From Calliphora vicina (Eukaryota > Arthropoda > Insecta > Diptera > Calliphoridae), in assembly GCF_958450345.1 (NCBI RefSeq), contig NC_088781.1:55196315-55260314 (forward strand): 64,000 nt of DNA. The letters are read 5' to 3'. Below, in pieces: positions 19,698-31,194 of this stretch (position 1 is the first letter of the stretch; every line of letters starts with the position of its first letter). Made by a program: the position numbers and the translations under genes. The notes beneath the pieces were generated by a model. That model was not told the origin of the DNA, made no database searches, and saw only the letters and a program-made list of their open reading frames with translations.

Positions 19698-21285
19698 AAA
19701 ATCAATTTTTTTGACCGATATTTTTCCTTTCGTCTCTGCAGCAACATGTAATTTAAATAATAAATTAAAAAAAAGTTTTCTTAATATGAATCCACAAAAT
19801 ACGCCAAAGTGTCAATTTATTAATAGGTGTAAATCTAATTTAATGGAATTTTTAGAAAATTTTAAAGATAATTAAAAACAAACGGATGATACTGTACTTC
19901 CAACAATTAATTTGTAGGATACCATATCTTTCACATCTTAATAAATTAAAGTCGAACTTAACTAGAAAGAAATCGAATTTATAGAACTTTTCATTATTAT
20001 TTCGCTATTGCTGTAGCTAAAAACATGATTTTCATATATACTTACATACATATGTAACAGTAAATTTAGTTGTATATGTTTTGGAGTTGTGTTTAATTGC
20101 CATAACTAAAACAGGGTGTCTCAAGTAAACATAAATAAAATAACAGTAAATATGTAGTTACAATGATAATTTAATTTATTGTTTTTTTTTGGGTTTACAC
20201 AAAGTTTTATTATTTAATATTACTATAATAAGGTATGTAATTTAAAATAATTGATAATATTTTTACTTAACAAAATAATGTCTATTCACAAATAACAATT
20301 AATTGTTATTTAAAATGCAGCCAATAGCACTTTTAGTATATTTTATTGTATTACGATATATAAATGAAGTGTTAATTATGATCATAAACACACTAAAGAT
20401 GCATCTATGATGACCACATGTAGTTTTAATTTATTAACTTATTACATCTATCTTAACAAAATAATAATTACAAGCTGCCAAGCTAACCCTAATTGAACTT
20501 TAATTTCATTATAATTAAAATAATATGTAAACAAATAAAGATTGAATTACTGCATATAGTGATAAGAAAATGTACACGTGTAAAGCAAATAATAAAAATA
20601 TTTTATAAATATTTGACAGAGTTTAAAAATAAATCATGTGTTTTAATATTATTGTTACCTAAAAGAATCATGTTTTATTGATATTTCAATATTTATTTTA
20701 TTTTGATAATGTTTTTTTTTTGTATTTTTTTCGCGCTTACAAAAAAGAATTATTTTTGACTTTAATTTTATGTAATAATGTAAGAAATCTAAAAAACTTG
20801 GGAATACGAGACAACAAATTCAAGTAATATTACTTTAATATCACTTGAATTTATTTTCTGCACCGAATATTACGTTTGGTTCATTCCATAGCGCCAGTTA
20901 TCCTTACCAAAATTGTATATTCAATTATCAAATTCAAAACTCAAAATTCAGTACAAAATATTAGAAAATTTTGTTTTAGAGTAGATGAATACTTGATTCA
21001 ATTATAAAATAATTGAAAGCAGTTCACTATGTGATAAATATTTGAATTTAAACTGTTTAGGAAATAGTTTTGTCTGTGCTCATTAAGGATATTTTTTTTA
21101 TCAATTTACCATAAAATGTCAATAATTTAATAATACAAAATTCTATGTTGAATTTTTTTCATCTTTTTCAGCAAATAAAGACAAGTCCAAAACCATTTCA
21201 TCCCTTAAAATTTGATGCAAACGGCTGAAGTATGCAACATCACGCTTTAGAACTTTTTCGAATAATTCAAATTCAATGTTATCCA
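19698..21285. other. AT-rich intergenic DNA
   Basis: Long A and T runs, no supported feature; the ORF at 20493-20681 looks random. Confidence 0.5.
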
Positions 21286-21289
21286 ATTA

Positions 21290-21776
21290 TCTGGATCATT
21301 ATAGATAGCGGAGTCTAGAAGTTTCCTATTTAAAATCAGCAAAATCGGTCCACAAATGGAGGAAATAACCAGGACAAAACCAGGACAACCTCGATTTTTG
21401 ACCTATATCTGGATTACTTAATCATTAATATAGACAATATAGATATCTAATGATCGATATTTCAAAAAACCTTTGCAACGACGTATATAAGACCATAGTA
21501 TGTTGGACCTACAATGGGTCAAAATCGGAAAAAATATTTTTTAACCAGAATTTTTTTTTACCAAAAAAAAAAATAAATAAAAAAACAAAAAAAAAAGTTT
21601 TTTAAATTTTAAAATAACAATTCGAAATTTTTTTTTTACAAAAAAAGAAAAAACTACTTTGGAAAAAAATAAATAAATTTTGTTTACCTAAAAATATTTA
21701 AAATTTGTATTTTGAAGTATAATTTGTTGAAGGATATATAAGATTCGGCACAGCCAAATATAGCTCTCTTACATGT
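21290..21776 (+). mobile_element. DINE-1-like element, plus orientation, 5' truncated
   Basis: Starts within GGATCATTATAGATAGCGGA and runs through AAATCAGCAAAATCGGTCCA, AACCAGGACAACCTCGATTT, GTTGGACCTACAATGGGTCA and a poly-A/T middle to GATTCGGCACAGCCAAATAT and AGCTCTCTTACATGTTT. The leading hairpin segment is missing. Confidence 0.7.
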
Positions 21777-21784
21777 TTTTACTT

Positions 21785-21965
21785 AACGATGCTTCAAATT
21801 AGCCTGACTCGCTGTTCTCACGGCCAACTTATGTACACTGCATTACCATCTAGATTCTAGAACTTTCCAGCTCCAACTATCGATGCTTCTTGAAAGTTCT
21901 ATTTATGCAATGATCAACTCAAAGCTTTTATTCAATGTTGTATGTTCCACAATTATGTTAATATT
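21785..21965 (-). mobile_element. Gypsy-type LTR fragment
   Basis: On the minus strand it reads TGTGGAACATACAACATTGA and continues AAAGCTTTGAGTTGATCATT, like 33848-33990, then ACTTTCAAGAAGCATCGATA and GGTAATGCAGTGTACATAAG, like 38050-38125. It abuts the DINE-1-like element. Confidence 0.6.
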
Positions 21966-22089
21966 ATCCAGAGGTATGTTAATAATTTTCACATTTATGT
22001 TAATTTCTGTTAGAAGTCTCCAGAAATAGAAAGGTGGAGAACATGATGCAACTTTAAACCAGCCGATAATTTGCATTCAAATACAATTT

Positions 22090-22760
22090 CGTAACAGTAT
22101 AAAATATAACATGATGTGTCTTTGCTAGTTGGCGCTCATCCTAAATGTCGCATAGACATGCATAGACATGCGACTTAACCCTTTCCCAGCAAGTTTTTTT
22201 CACACGGCCGTGGATCACATATGATTCACAAATTATATTATTTTTTAATTAACAAAAAAACTTTGGACGTACGGCATAAACTTTGTTTTTGTATGGGGAC
22301 AGGCAAAGGGTTAAGAAAAGCCGACAAGAAAATGTCATAGTTCACATCATCTCCACGTGAGATTACCATACACTCAAAACGGTCGTGCAGAACGTCCAAT
22401 GTAACACGTAGAACCGTCCTGTTGAAACCACATGTCATTGGTGTCCATTTCATCCAATTAAGGCCAAAATAATTTGGTAATCGCCGACCAATAGCGCTCG
22501 CCATTTACGGTGATGGTGACACCAGCCCAAAATCCAAACCCAACAGTGACTTCTTCGGGATGCATTAGTCGCTCTTGGATCTCATGTGGATTAGCATCAT
22601 TCCGAATACAAAAATTTTGTTTGTTGACGTACCCATTCATCCAGAAATGGATCTCATCGAAAAATGGGCGAAGTGCGCGGAACGTTGCCCGAACAGAACA
22701 CCCATTTTTATGGAACAATTTTATCATATGCAGGTCTTATTGAAAGCTATGTCCGTTCAT
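22090..22760 (-). pseudogene. Mariner-like transposase remnant (WFQQDGATCHT-type family)
   Basis: Minus strand, several frames: MIKLFHKNGCSVRATFRALR near 22670-22727, then IHFWMNGYVNKQNFCIRNDA and NPHEIQERLMHPEEVTVGFG, then VNGERYWSAITKLFWP, LNWMKW and LDVLHDRFECMVISRGDDVN. This order is that of a mariner-like transposase common in insects. Frameshifts, a lost catalytic QQD box and a MITE insertion make it dead. A sister copy is at 47480-48150. Confidence 0.75.
22179..22310. mobile_element. piggyBac-type MITE, 132 bp
   Basis: Flanked by TTAA at 22175-22178 and 22311-22314. The ends are CCCTTTCCCAGC on the left and, inverted, CCCTTTGCCTGTCC on the right. TTAA duplication plus CCCTTTSCC ends is the piggyBac signature. 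It sits inside the mariner-like pseudogene. Confidence 0.7.
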
Positions 22761-22829
22761 GGTAATTTGGCAAAATAGAATTAATAAATGACAGCCTCCC
22801 TACTATGGTGGTGTAGGGTATAAAAATTG

Positions 22830-23130
22830 GGAAATATTTGGATCAGCTATTAGCAAAAAACCATACATTTTAATTTTCAAATGCTGAAAATCTCGAAAAC
22901 AAGATCTTTTCTAGTAGATTTCAAATATATATAAAAAACTTTCAAATCGGATCGAGAACCAACAAATTGGCATCGTTTTCCAGTTTTCTTATACCCGAGG
23001 TTCCCCACAATTGGTACTTGAGACTTCACACACATCACCCTCCAAACAGTATTTAAAGTCTTAAACACAACTACACCTCTTCTATAGTCATGGGGAATTT
23101 TATTAAAATCGGACTATCCGTTAAGAAATT
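22830..23130. repeat. Interspersed repeat related to the 2.3-2.7 kb segment
   Basis: Shares AAATATTTGGATCAGCTATT, a diverged ACCCGAGG block near 22993 and AAAATCGGACTATCCGTTAA with 2281-2650 (there ATATTTGGACCCGCTG and AAAATCGGACCAACCG). No ends found. Confidence 0.45.
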
Positions 23131-24150
23131 CCCCCACTCTGAGCCCTTAGCAAACACGAAGAAGAACTTGGAAGAGTTCTGGCACTACTGAGATAAGGAT
23201 GGCGGAAGAGGCTTAATTTCGACTGGTTCCGAATAGTATTATGACAAGCTTGTGATCTGGCTCCTCATGACACTCCAACCTCACTGGCTGCACAGTTGTA
23301 TCGGTCAATGGATTTATAGATTAACCCAGTAGAGGCAGCACAATTCCCTATTAGCCTAGACATTGATTTAAATCCACTAGATTAGAAAATTTTATAGTTT
23401 TTAAAGCATACCGATTTCTATAGCTTCTGATTCATATCACCTATTATTAAAATTGATTTTATTTTACTTTCCCCGTTTCTTCATCCATTCTCTGAGAAGC
23501 TGCTTTTCAGTTGAATAGCAATTCACTGGAAAAACTGATATGCTCACGCTTTTTTAAGATTTTGAAAAGTTTTTCCAGATTACTCACGTATTGTTCACAC
23601 GTGTTAGAAATAAATTTGTATCAAACATTTCAGCTAATAATATTAGCTTATGTCCAATTTTAGCATATGATTAATACCAATATTTATAACAGTTGTGTTG
23701 TGTATAGATTATAAATTTATTACTTAGTTACTTGTATTTATAAGTTTCGATAATTTATATACATATGTACGTACGTATACAATATATTATGTATATGGCT
23801 ATTGCCCGTCAGCCAGCCGGCCACCAAGAAACATGCATGTAATTTTGACCTTGACTTTGAATAGCTGAAATATTCATTGAATTTGAAATACACATAAATG
23901 TTTTTAATTCTAATACCAACATTTTGTTAGTTTCTAGCTCAAAATAAACTGGTTTTTAACTATTTTAAAAAAAAATTTTGTTTTTGTATAGGTATGTATG
24001 AAATTTTCTAATAGCATAGGTCAGTTAACTAAAATAATGAATCGAAATGTGTTTTAATTTGTTTTACTTTGTAGTTAGAAATCAATGTATTTAGTTAGGT
24101 ACTTTGAAAAAAAATCTAGACCTACGCTTTTACAATATTTAGGTTGGAAT
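23131..24150. other. Intergenic DNA, unclassified
   Basis: 23131-23345 is less AT-rich than its surroundings (GGATGGCGGAAGAGGC, CTCCTCATGACACTCC), suggesting an old mobile fragment, but no protein motif was recognised. 23350-24150 is AT-rich and empty. Confidence 0.4.
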
Positions 24151-24162
24151 TATCAATATCGA
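24151..24162. repeat. Left target-site duplication of LINE
   Basis: TATCAATATCGA, repeated exactly at 26491-26502 after the LINE tail. Confidence 0.85.
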
Positions 24163-26370
24163 CGGAATGAGGATTTAATTATTCCCTGGTTGACTCGTAT
24201 ATACTCGGCCTGCTTGGCTTGGTCATATATTCCGGAGTCGTGGACCAGATGTACTGTGGCCTTCATTCCCAAGGGAGGGAAGGCATCTCATACTAGACCC
24301 AAGGACTTTAGGCCTATTAGCCTATCGTCCTTCGTCTTGAAAACTATGGAAAGGTTGATTGATCTACACCTTCGTTTATCGATTAACCCGAACCGACTAT
24401 CCTTGTCTCAACATGCCTATATGAAGGGTAGATCTGTTGAGACTGCTTTACATTCGCTTGTGGGGTTCGTAGAAAAATCACTCGAGCATAAGGCATATGC
24501 ATTATTGGCCTTCTTGGATATTGAGGGGGCCTTTAACAATGTGACGCCAGAGACGATCCTTTCGGCTCTAGGCGGTCTGGATATAGATCAATCTATTATC
24601 TGCTTCATAGGTAGACTCCTGACTAATAGAGTCATTATCTCTTCTATGGGAACTGCTACTATTTTTAGATTAGCGAACCGGGGCACTCCACAGGGAGGGG
24701 TTTTATCTCCACTCTTGTGAAATCTTGCCATTAATATGTTACTCATGAAATTAGATTCCATGATGTGCAAAACTGTTTCTGGGAAACACTTGGACACATT
24801 ATCACAATGCCTGCAAACTTCACTTAGTACACTCAGCCAGTGGAGCACTGCAAGTGGACTAGGTGTGAACCCTGGGAAAACGGAGCTTGTGCTGTTCTCC
24901 AGAAGGTACAAAATCCCTCCGTTCCCATTACAGCGCCTTAACGGTGTGGAACTTAAACTCTCGGACAGTGCTAAGTATCTGGGAATTATACTAGACTCTA
25001 AGCTATCCAGGAGCCTTAATATTCATGCGAGAGCGTCCAAGGCGGCTGTCGCTGTCTATGCCTGCAGAAGGGCCATTGGGAGTACCTGGGGAATAAGCCC
25101 TAGGAATGCGAAATGGCTTTTCGATATGGTGGTTAAGCCCATACTAATGTATGGAGCACTAGTTTGGTGGAAGGCTCTAAGTAAATCCACCTACTGTGGG
25201 ATAATTGAGAGAATCCTGCGAATATCTGCACTAATGATCACGGGTGCGCTGCGCAGTACTCCGTCTCGTGCTTTGTTTGTAATGATGCACTGGCTACCGG
25301 CTGATCTGATGGCAAAACAATTGGCCATAAATTCGGCGGTTAGGTTAAGTACTGTTGGAGCATGGAGGTCTAGTTGTACTGGCCATGCGTCTATTTTGGG
25401 CAGTATATCTTATCTCCCTGTTAATATTGACTACTGCACTCTCTTACCCTTTATTGACAGACGCTTCTCTGTGTCATTGACGGACGGGTCTCCTTCCATG
25501 GACACGATTGTCATATACACAGATGGCTCTAAGTCTGCGGATGGGGTGGGTGGAGGCTTTTATATTCCCCATCTTCAGAAGAGGGTGTGTTTCAGGCTAC
25601 ATGATCAATGTAGTGTAATTCAAGCTGAGATTTCAGCGATCAAAAGGGCGGTACACTGGATGAAGTACTATAGGCTATTTGGTGTGAATATCCGAATCTG
25701 TACCGACAGTAAGCCTGCTATCAAATCCCTATCTGGCGTCTACTCGACATCCAGATTGGTACATGAATGCCGGGTATCTCTTAATGAGACGGCGAGACAT
25801 TCTAACCTGGAGCTATTCTGGGTGCCTGGTCACTCTGGTGTATCTGGCAGTGCTATTGCGGATGAACTGGCCAAAAGAGGCTCACGTCTACAAATTGACG
25901 AGATCGATAACTTGGTCGGTTCACCGCTGTCTTGCTGTAAGTCAATCATACAGCGTAAATTATTTGAGTCTGCTCAACTCAGATGGTCTAACTTGACAAA
26001 CTGCACGATATCGAGACTCACCTGGCCCGTTTATGAATATCATAGGTCAATGTCCCTCACGGGGCTACCTCGGGCTAGGCTACGAGCTCTGATGTCAGTG
26101 CTCACGGGGCATTGCTTGATAGGTGAGCATGCTAGGAGAATGAATACTCCATATAATGACTTCTGTAGAAGTTGCCATGATGAAGACGAGAATGAGACGA
26201 TTGAACATCTCCTCTGTCTTTGCCCTGCCTTAGCAGGGGTGCGGACTGCGACAATAGGTAGTCCATTTTTGCACGGCCTAGCGGATCTATCTACTCTGGA
26301 TGTCAGGAGGATGGATTCGTTCATTCGTGCGTCAGGTTGGTTCGGCATTGAACCCAGTTCTGACATGTGA
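24163..26370 (+). pseudogene. LINE ORF2 remnant: RT (YADD lost) + RNase H + Cys/His motif
   Basis: One reading frame, broken by TGA at 24718-24720 where LLWN is expected (TGG to TGA). Seen in order: FIPKGGK and RPISLSSFVLKTMERLI, motif A FLDIEGAF, motif B GTPQGGVLSPLL, LGVNPGKTELVLF and KYLGIILDSKL. RNase H follows with YTDGS, QAEISAI, CTDSKPAI and FWVPGHSGVSG. C-terminal FCRSCHDEDENETIEHLLCL is the usual Cys/His finger. Between KLDSMMCKT and VSGKHLDT the expected YADD box is absent without change of frame, as after a deletion of about 30 bp. So RT is doubly inactivated while RNase H looks intact. Nearly no other decay, so the copy is young. Confidence 0.92.
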
Positions 26371-26465
26371 AGGATCTCTTGAGGTCCTGAGCATGATCCT
26401 TAGGGTAACACAAAGGGACCAATTTCATGGACCCAAGTGAGCTGGTTGATAACTAGCTGCCTTTA

Positions 26466-26490
26466 TAACCTAACCTAACCTAACCTAACC
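26466..26490 (+). repeat. Pentanucleotide (AACCT)n LINE tail
   Basis: Four to five units of AACCT at the LINE 3' end, identical in register to the insect telomere unit CCTAA/TTAGG. Other copies have two units (50554-50566) or one (30500-30510). Confidence 0.9.
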
Positions 26491-26502
26491 TATCAATATC
26501 GA
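26491..26502. repeat. Right target-site duplication of LINE
   Basis: TATCAATATCGA directly after the CCTAA tail; matches 24151-24162 exactly. Confidence 0.85.
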
Positions 26503-26525
26503 ATGTGTGGTTATTAATGTTCTAA

Positions 26526-26692
26526 CCCCCTGTCTATACTTGACAAATATTTATCATAATAATAAATGATGTTCAATCTTGTCATAACGAAGCAATAATA
26601 CTAATAAATGGAGAATTTACCTGATAATTTTTTACCTTAACAACCATTTTGACGTTTATCATGATAAGAATTTATCAAGTATAGACAGGGGG
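26526..26692. mobile_element. MITE family A, copy 1 (167 bp, TAA duplication)
   Basis: Ends CCCCCTGTCTATACTTGACA and inverse, with TAA at 26523-26525 and 26693-26695. Same internal text (GAAGCAATAATACTAATAAA) in copies at 30991 and 42594. A TWA 3-bp duplication suggests PIF/Harbinger. Confidence 0.8.
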
Positions 26693-26920
26693 TAACATTT
26701 TATGTATACACCTAGAGAAAAACTAATCACATCCGTAAATGAAATTGTAACATTCTGTGTCAGTAGTTTTAGTTTAACAAAAAGGACAATTTTAAAAATA
26801 TTTGAAAAATGGCGGGATCTTCAAAACTTACCCGGTACCGTAAGTCTATTTATGCAATATAAAAACTCAATCTTGTAATAAATTCGTATTATGAAAGAAA
26901 TTTTCTGAATAAAAAAATAT

Positions 26921-27395
26921 TGTTACATTTTTACCTTTTAAAAACGTGGTTTATTTCCTTTAAATAAACCGGATACTTTTCATTGCAAATAAAAGCCATT
27001 TAGTAGTTTAAAATTGTAACGACTCATTATTTATTTAAAATGTAGAACAACAAAAGTGTAAATAGTCACTCAGTGTTTTTATAGACGTTTATAAATTCGC
27101 AGGAATGCAGACACACTTTACATTTGATGTTAACTCTAACAGCGCTTATAATAAACTCACTCATGACTGCAACCTCTGCCACTATTTATATACAATGCCA
27201 TCTGCTTCTGAGTAGCTTAGATTGTTCTAAACGGTCAAAACTCGTATATTCGAATTCTAGAGCTTTCGATTTTAATGTAAACTGCTTAAACAATGCTAAT
27301 CAACCGCATGCTATCAACATTGTTGATAAGTAGAACCTTCTACTGATGGACATGTTTATAAACATGATGAATGTTGCTGTGGCAAATTCGTAACA
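26921..27395 (-). mobile_element. Solo LTR of gypsy-type element
   Basis: 475 bp with perfect TGTTAC...GTAACA ends and ATAT on each side (26917-26920, 27396-27399). On the minus strand it has TGTATATAAATAGTGGC (TATA box) and TTTGCAATGAAAAGTATCCG followed by an AAATAAA-type signal. Related to 54887-55418 and to both LTRs at 33.8-38.8 kb. The gag piece at 27.7 kb is beside it but has no adjoining polymerase, so a solo LTR is the simplest reading. Confidence 0.8.
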
Positions 27396-27399
27396 ATAT

Positions 27400-27660
27400 G
27401 TTTAATTACATATCTTTGATAATTTAAAAGTAACTCTCTTACACCTAGATTATTCGGTCAAGCCATATTTAGAAAACGTCAAAGCCCTAGCACGGGCGAA
27501 TATTTGTATAGGGTAGATGATATAATGACCTATGGCTAGGTTTCATACTGGTTCTTCAAAATTGTAGTGTGATTAAAAAGGTTTACATGGACAACTAGCC
27601 AGCAAATATACAGACTCAAGGCGAATTCATATAAGGTGTACTCGTCCCATGCCGCTGGTT
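27400..27660. other. DNA between solo LTR and gag remnant
   Basis: Contains CAAGGCGAATTCATATAAGG at 27617-27637, similar to the terminal repeat of the MITE at 40397-40825. Otherwise nothing recognised. Confidence 0.4.
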
Positions 27661-28460
27661 TTACGTCAAGTTCATGAATGTCCATCACAAATGCTTCAAT
27701 TGATCCATCAACGGATGGTTTTCGCCTGGATAAGACAGGTGTACCAAACGTTCAATATCCATTGCGAAGTCCTGCAGCGTCTCATTGGTTTTCTGCACTC
27801 TACTCCGTAATCCCATTCGGTATATTTCTATCATGTGTTCCGTACTATACTTACATTGAAGAGCAGCCATTATGTCTTCAAAATTGGTATGTTTTCAAGA
27901 ACTATTGCTGCCTTTCCTTTCAAGGCCTAAATTAATTCTATAACCTTTTTTTCATTGCTCCATAAGTTTCAGTTGGAAACTGTATCAAACTAGAACTTGA
28001 AAACATTAAATGTTGCGCTGCCATCCAAAGTAGGAGCCTTTATTCTATTAAATGCTTCTGGAATAATTTGCAACGGTCCATATTGGCATTGAAGATTATT
28101 AATTTTCATTTGCAGATCGAGCAATTTATTATTAATCCACCTTTGGCTATCTCATTCTCTAAATATGGCTGATTTTTATCCACTTATATTTCTTGCTTGT
28201 ATTTCTATGGTATTCTCTAGGTGGGAAAGCTTTTTGTCTTAGTTGCTGACTTGCGTTTATAGATTATCAATCCTGCTGTTTATAATTTCCTGAAGTATCT
28301 CGTTGGTAGCTCTAGAAATTTCTTGAAATTCTTCCTTGACTTTAGCAAGAAGTTCCTCGTTGTTTGCTTTATAAGTTTCTTGAAATTCTCTCGAACTTCA
28401 GCAAGAAGTTTCTCGTTGTTGACTTTAGAAGTTTCTTGAACTTCAGCAAGAAGATTCGTT
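27660..28460 (-). pseudogene. Gypsy-type gag remnant
   Basis: Minus strand in several frames. 28300-28450 encodes a degenerate Gln/Glu-rich coiled-coil (repeats of TTCAAGAAAC), 28000-28090 gives AFNRIKAPTLDGSATFNVFK, and 27685-27870 gives MAALQCKYSTEHMIEIYRMG, RVQKTNETLQDFAMDIERLV and YPGENHPLMDQ. These are landmarks of the capsid region of insect gypsy elements; the copy at 35.1-35.9 kb has the same order. Frameshifts throughout. Confidence 0.75.
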
Positions 28461-28499
28461 GGCTTTATTGAATTTTAATTCCATTTTTTCCATCATATG

Positions 28500-28720
28500 A
28501 TTCGTATTATATCGGATTATAAATGGATTTTTGGCGATTTTTTTTTTTAAATGTGAGACCCGAGGTGACCTACTTTGAGGGGCCCTTCCACTGGCCCTCA
28601 TTTCGCCTACAAAGCTGAACATATGTATATAAATCAACTTAAAAATACATCAGCTCCAACCTTGAGAAATTTCGTTACGGTCCTTGAGGAAGCTAACAAA
28701 GTTTTTTTATTCTTACCCCA
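28500..28720. repeat. Single arm of the Transib-like family
   Basis: AAATGGATTTTTGGCGATTT, GAGACCCGAGGTGACCTACT and AAGCTGAACATATG correspond to the right arm of 31195-32605. No partner arm nearby. Confidence 0.6.
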
Positions 28721-29797
28721 AAGTTGTTTCCGACATTTATAGCAACTCTGTTAGAGTGATAGATTTTGGGCCACATATAGTTTTATACAAGTTTATAAAT
28801 CCATTTACTGTGACAAGAACTACAATTGGTCATAAATATAAGAAACAGTTTTAATTGAGCAAATAAATTCTCATGTTTTAATTGTTTTAATTACAGCAGT
28901 TTAATGTATCAATTTTGAACGGCAGTTATTTGTTCACAACTGCACATGGATGACAAATTTTGTTCCATTTGCACTTTAAAAGTACAATTTCAAAAAGTTC
29001 GATTGTTTTATAATAGAAGTATGAATAATTGATATAAATGTGAGTAACGGACTTTTTGTTAGAGTTCTTAGTATAAATATAATACTAATGGTTTAATACA
29101 GCGTTCAGGGCGGTATAACCCTGCCCTGGCTTATACGGACTCTATTTTATTTATGGGACTAAGCGAACCCGTTGGCCCGACTCTGCTGAATTTAAAATGT
29201 GTAATGTGTGCAATTATAATCTTTTAGGCATACAGATAACTTTTGTAAGAAATTTCCAAAATTTTACTTCATCATCAATCTGTTATTCAAATCTATTATT
29301 AATATTTACATTTTAAACCTTTAGAAGGATTTAATGAACATTTTTTTTTATCAATTTGAAACAATATTGAATATCTCCCAGCTTCAAAATAAAAAAATTA
29401 TTGCACTATTGTGTTATTTTAGAAATTTTAACAGTAAATAAATTACTGCTTGTTTCATTACAAAAACTTAACTTTGAAACTTTAAATGTCGGCCAAGTGG
29501 AAAAATAAAATGCAGTGATTTATAGTTAACTCTATAAAAAAGTACTCTATCTGCAGTGACATAGGTCCATTTTATAGACACGCTATTAATTTTAATTTTT
29601 AAATTTTAACTTGAAACAATTTTAATATCTTCATTAGAATTGCAAATCCAAATTAAATGATTTTAAAAGTTAAACTGCATGTTGGAAGGTTGTGTGATAA
29701 GTGTTAAGCACTCTAACACATAAATAGAATAAAATAAAACTATATAAAATATGTCAAGATTATAAATTTTAATTATAATAGAAATTAAATGGTAATT
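28721..29797. other. Intergenic AT-rich DNA
   Basis: 29100-29200 is somewhat GC-richer (GCCCTGGCTTATACGGAC) but no gene feature is seen. Confidence 0.45.
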
Positions 29798-29798
29798 A

Positions 29799-30894
29799 TT
29801 GGGTATAACTTCGAAATACGGGATTTACATAGATGACGTATCTTTTGAAAGCCGTTATTGTTTTTAATAATTTATATGTATGTCATTTTGAAGGGTACAT
29901 ATCTGTCATTTATTCTCACTTAGCTATTGAACATTATAGTGTAAACAACAAAATTAAAATGTCGAATATTGTACCCGCTTATGACGATAAGCGGGAAGTT
30001 TTGCTTTACTTCTACAATTAGAAAAAAAAGTGCCACTGCAGTACACCGATTGCTAACCAAAGTTTATAGTGAATGTGTTCCATCGTTTTCAACATGCGGT
30101 TTAGAAGTTGACACGGAAGACAAAGATTGCCCAGGCCAGACAAAAATGTTTGAAGACCAAGAATTGTAGGTATTACTCCATGATGATTGTTGTAAAACTC
30201 AGCAAGAGCTTGCAAAATCATTGGGAGCTACTCAAGCAGCAATTTCAAAACGTTTCCAAGCAGCAGGATTCATCCAAAAGCAGGGAAATTGAATTGATGC
30301 CGAGAGATCTTAAAATACGATTTTGCATGTCCGAAACGATACTTGAACACTATAAAAAAAATCATTTTTGCACCAAATCATTGCTTGCGAATCTACGCCA
30401 AATATCCATGGAGCTAGGGTAATCTATAATATAATTATTTATCACAAAGGTACCAATTTATGGACCCAAGTGAGCTGGTTAATACTTACTAGCTGCCTTC
30501 ATAACCTAGGGTAATTCTCTGTATTTGGTGCGAGCTAGAGGGTCATATTTATTATGAGCTCCTAAAATCTGTCCAGACCACCTGAGCCGAACGCAACTGA
30601 TTCGTTTGAAGCGAGCATTGACCAAGCAACGGCCAGACATGAAACCATAATATTCCATTATGACAAAGCTCGGCCACCTATTGCAATACCTGTTAAAATG
30701 TGTTTAGAATGAAGTGTGCTTGGGAAGTTTTGCCTAACCCGACCTATAGTCCAGACCCTGTCCCGTCCGATAACTATTTGTTTCGATCGATGCAGAATGC
30801 TCTCTCTGTGGTACGCTTCACTTTATACAAATCTTTGAAAATAAAAGCTAAAAATTTAAAGAAATAATCCTGCATTTTTAAGTCATATATCCAA
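29799..30894 (+). mobile_element. Mariner copy, interrupted by an 82-bp LINE end
   Basis: Ends TTGGGTATAACTTCGAAATA and, inverted, TTGGATATATGACTTAAAAA, both next to TA. Transposase begins at 29959 (MSNIVPAYDDK). HTH text KTQQELAKSLGATQAAISKR is at 30193-30255, FLHQI-like text near 30365, LPNPTYSPDPVPSDNYLFRS at 30731-30790 (third catalytic region, YSPD), and QNALSVVRFTL. In-frame stops and frameshifts make it a pseudogene. Same family as 55424-56630. Confidence 0.8.
30424..30505 (+). mobile_element. 82-bp LINE 3'-end insertion with 10-bp target duplication
   Basis: Contains CACAAAGGTACCAATTTATG, GACCCAAGTGAGCTGGTTAA and CTAGCTGCCTTCATAAC, the LINE 3' UTR, inserted in the mariner pseudogene. 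Target duplication CTAGGGTAAT at 30414-30423 and 30506-30515. Confidence 0.8.
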
Positions 30895-30990
30895 TAATAT
30901 GGTAATTGTTCGCTTTTGGCACGAAATATTTTGAAAGGAGTTAAGGGAATTTGGGCGTTTTAGGGTAAACAAATCTAACCCTCGAAATTA

Positions 30991-31194
30991 CCACCTGTCT
31001 ATACTTGACAAATAATTGTCATAACAATTAATGACGTTTGTTGTCAAGACAAAGTTGTCTAAGCAAAAGCTCTAACAATTTTGTCATAACGAAGCAATAA
31101 TACTAATAAATGGGGACTATACCTGATAATTTTTTATCTTGACAACCATTTTGACGTTCATCATGATAAAAATTTATCTGGTATAGACCAGGGG
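30991..31194. mobile_element. MITE family A, copy 2 (right end split by Transib-like element)
   Basis: Left end CCACCTGTCTATACTTGACA after TTA; right end TATAGACCAGGGG at 31182-31194. The expected continuation TTTAA appears only after the inserted element, at 32611. Confidence 0.75.

Larger units (their letters stand above)
24163..26490 (+). mobile_element. 5'-truncated non-LTR retrotransposon with RNase H and (CCTAA)n tail
   Basis: 2328 bp between a 12-bp target duplication. Contains the RT C-terminal half, RNase H, a C-terminal Cys/His motif, a short 3' UTR (26371-26465) and a pentanucleotide tail. The 3' UTR has GGACCCAAGTGAGCTGGTTG and ACTAGCTGCC, a signature also found at 30446-30505, 50567-50645 and 50960-51020. 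RT plus RNase H in one ORF fits I/LOA-type clades. Only the 3' half was inserted, the usual result of incomplete target-primed reverse transcription. Confidence 0.92.

Noticed and set aside
24588..24911. Minus-strand ORF over the LINE RT, and 26040-26366 minus
   Set aside because: Antisense to a clear RT/RNase H frame.
26466..26490. A real telomere repeat tract
   Set aside because: Only four to five units, located exactly at a LINE 3' end inside a target duplication; Diptera lack TTAGG telomeres.
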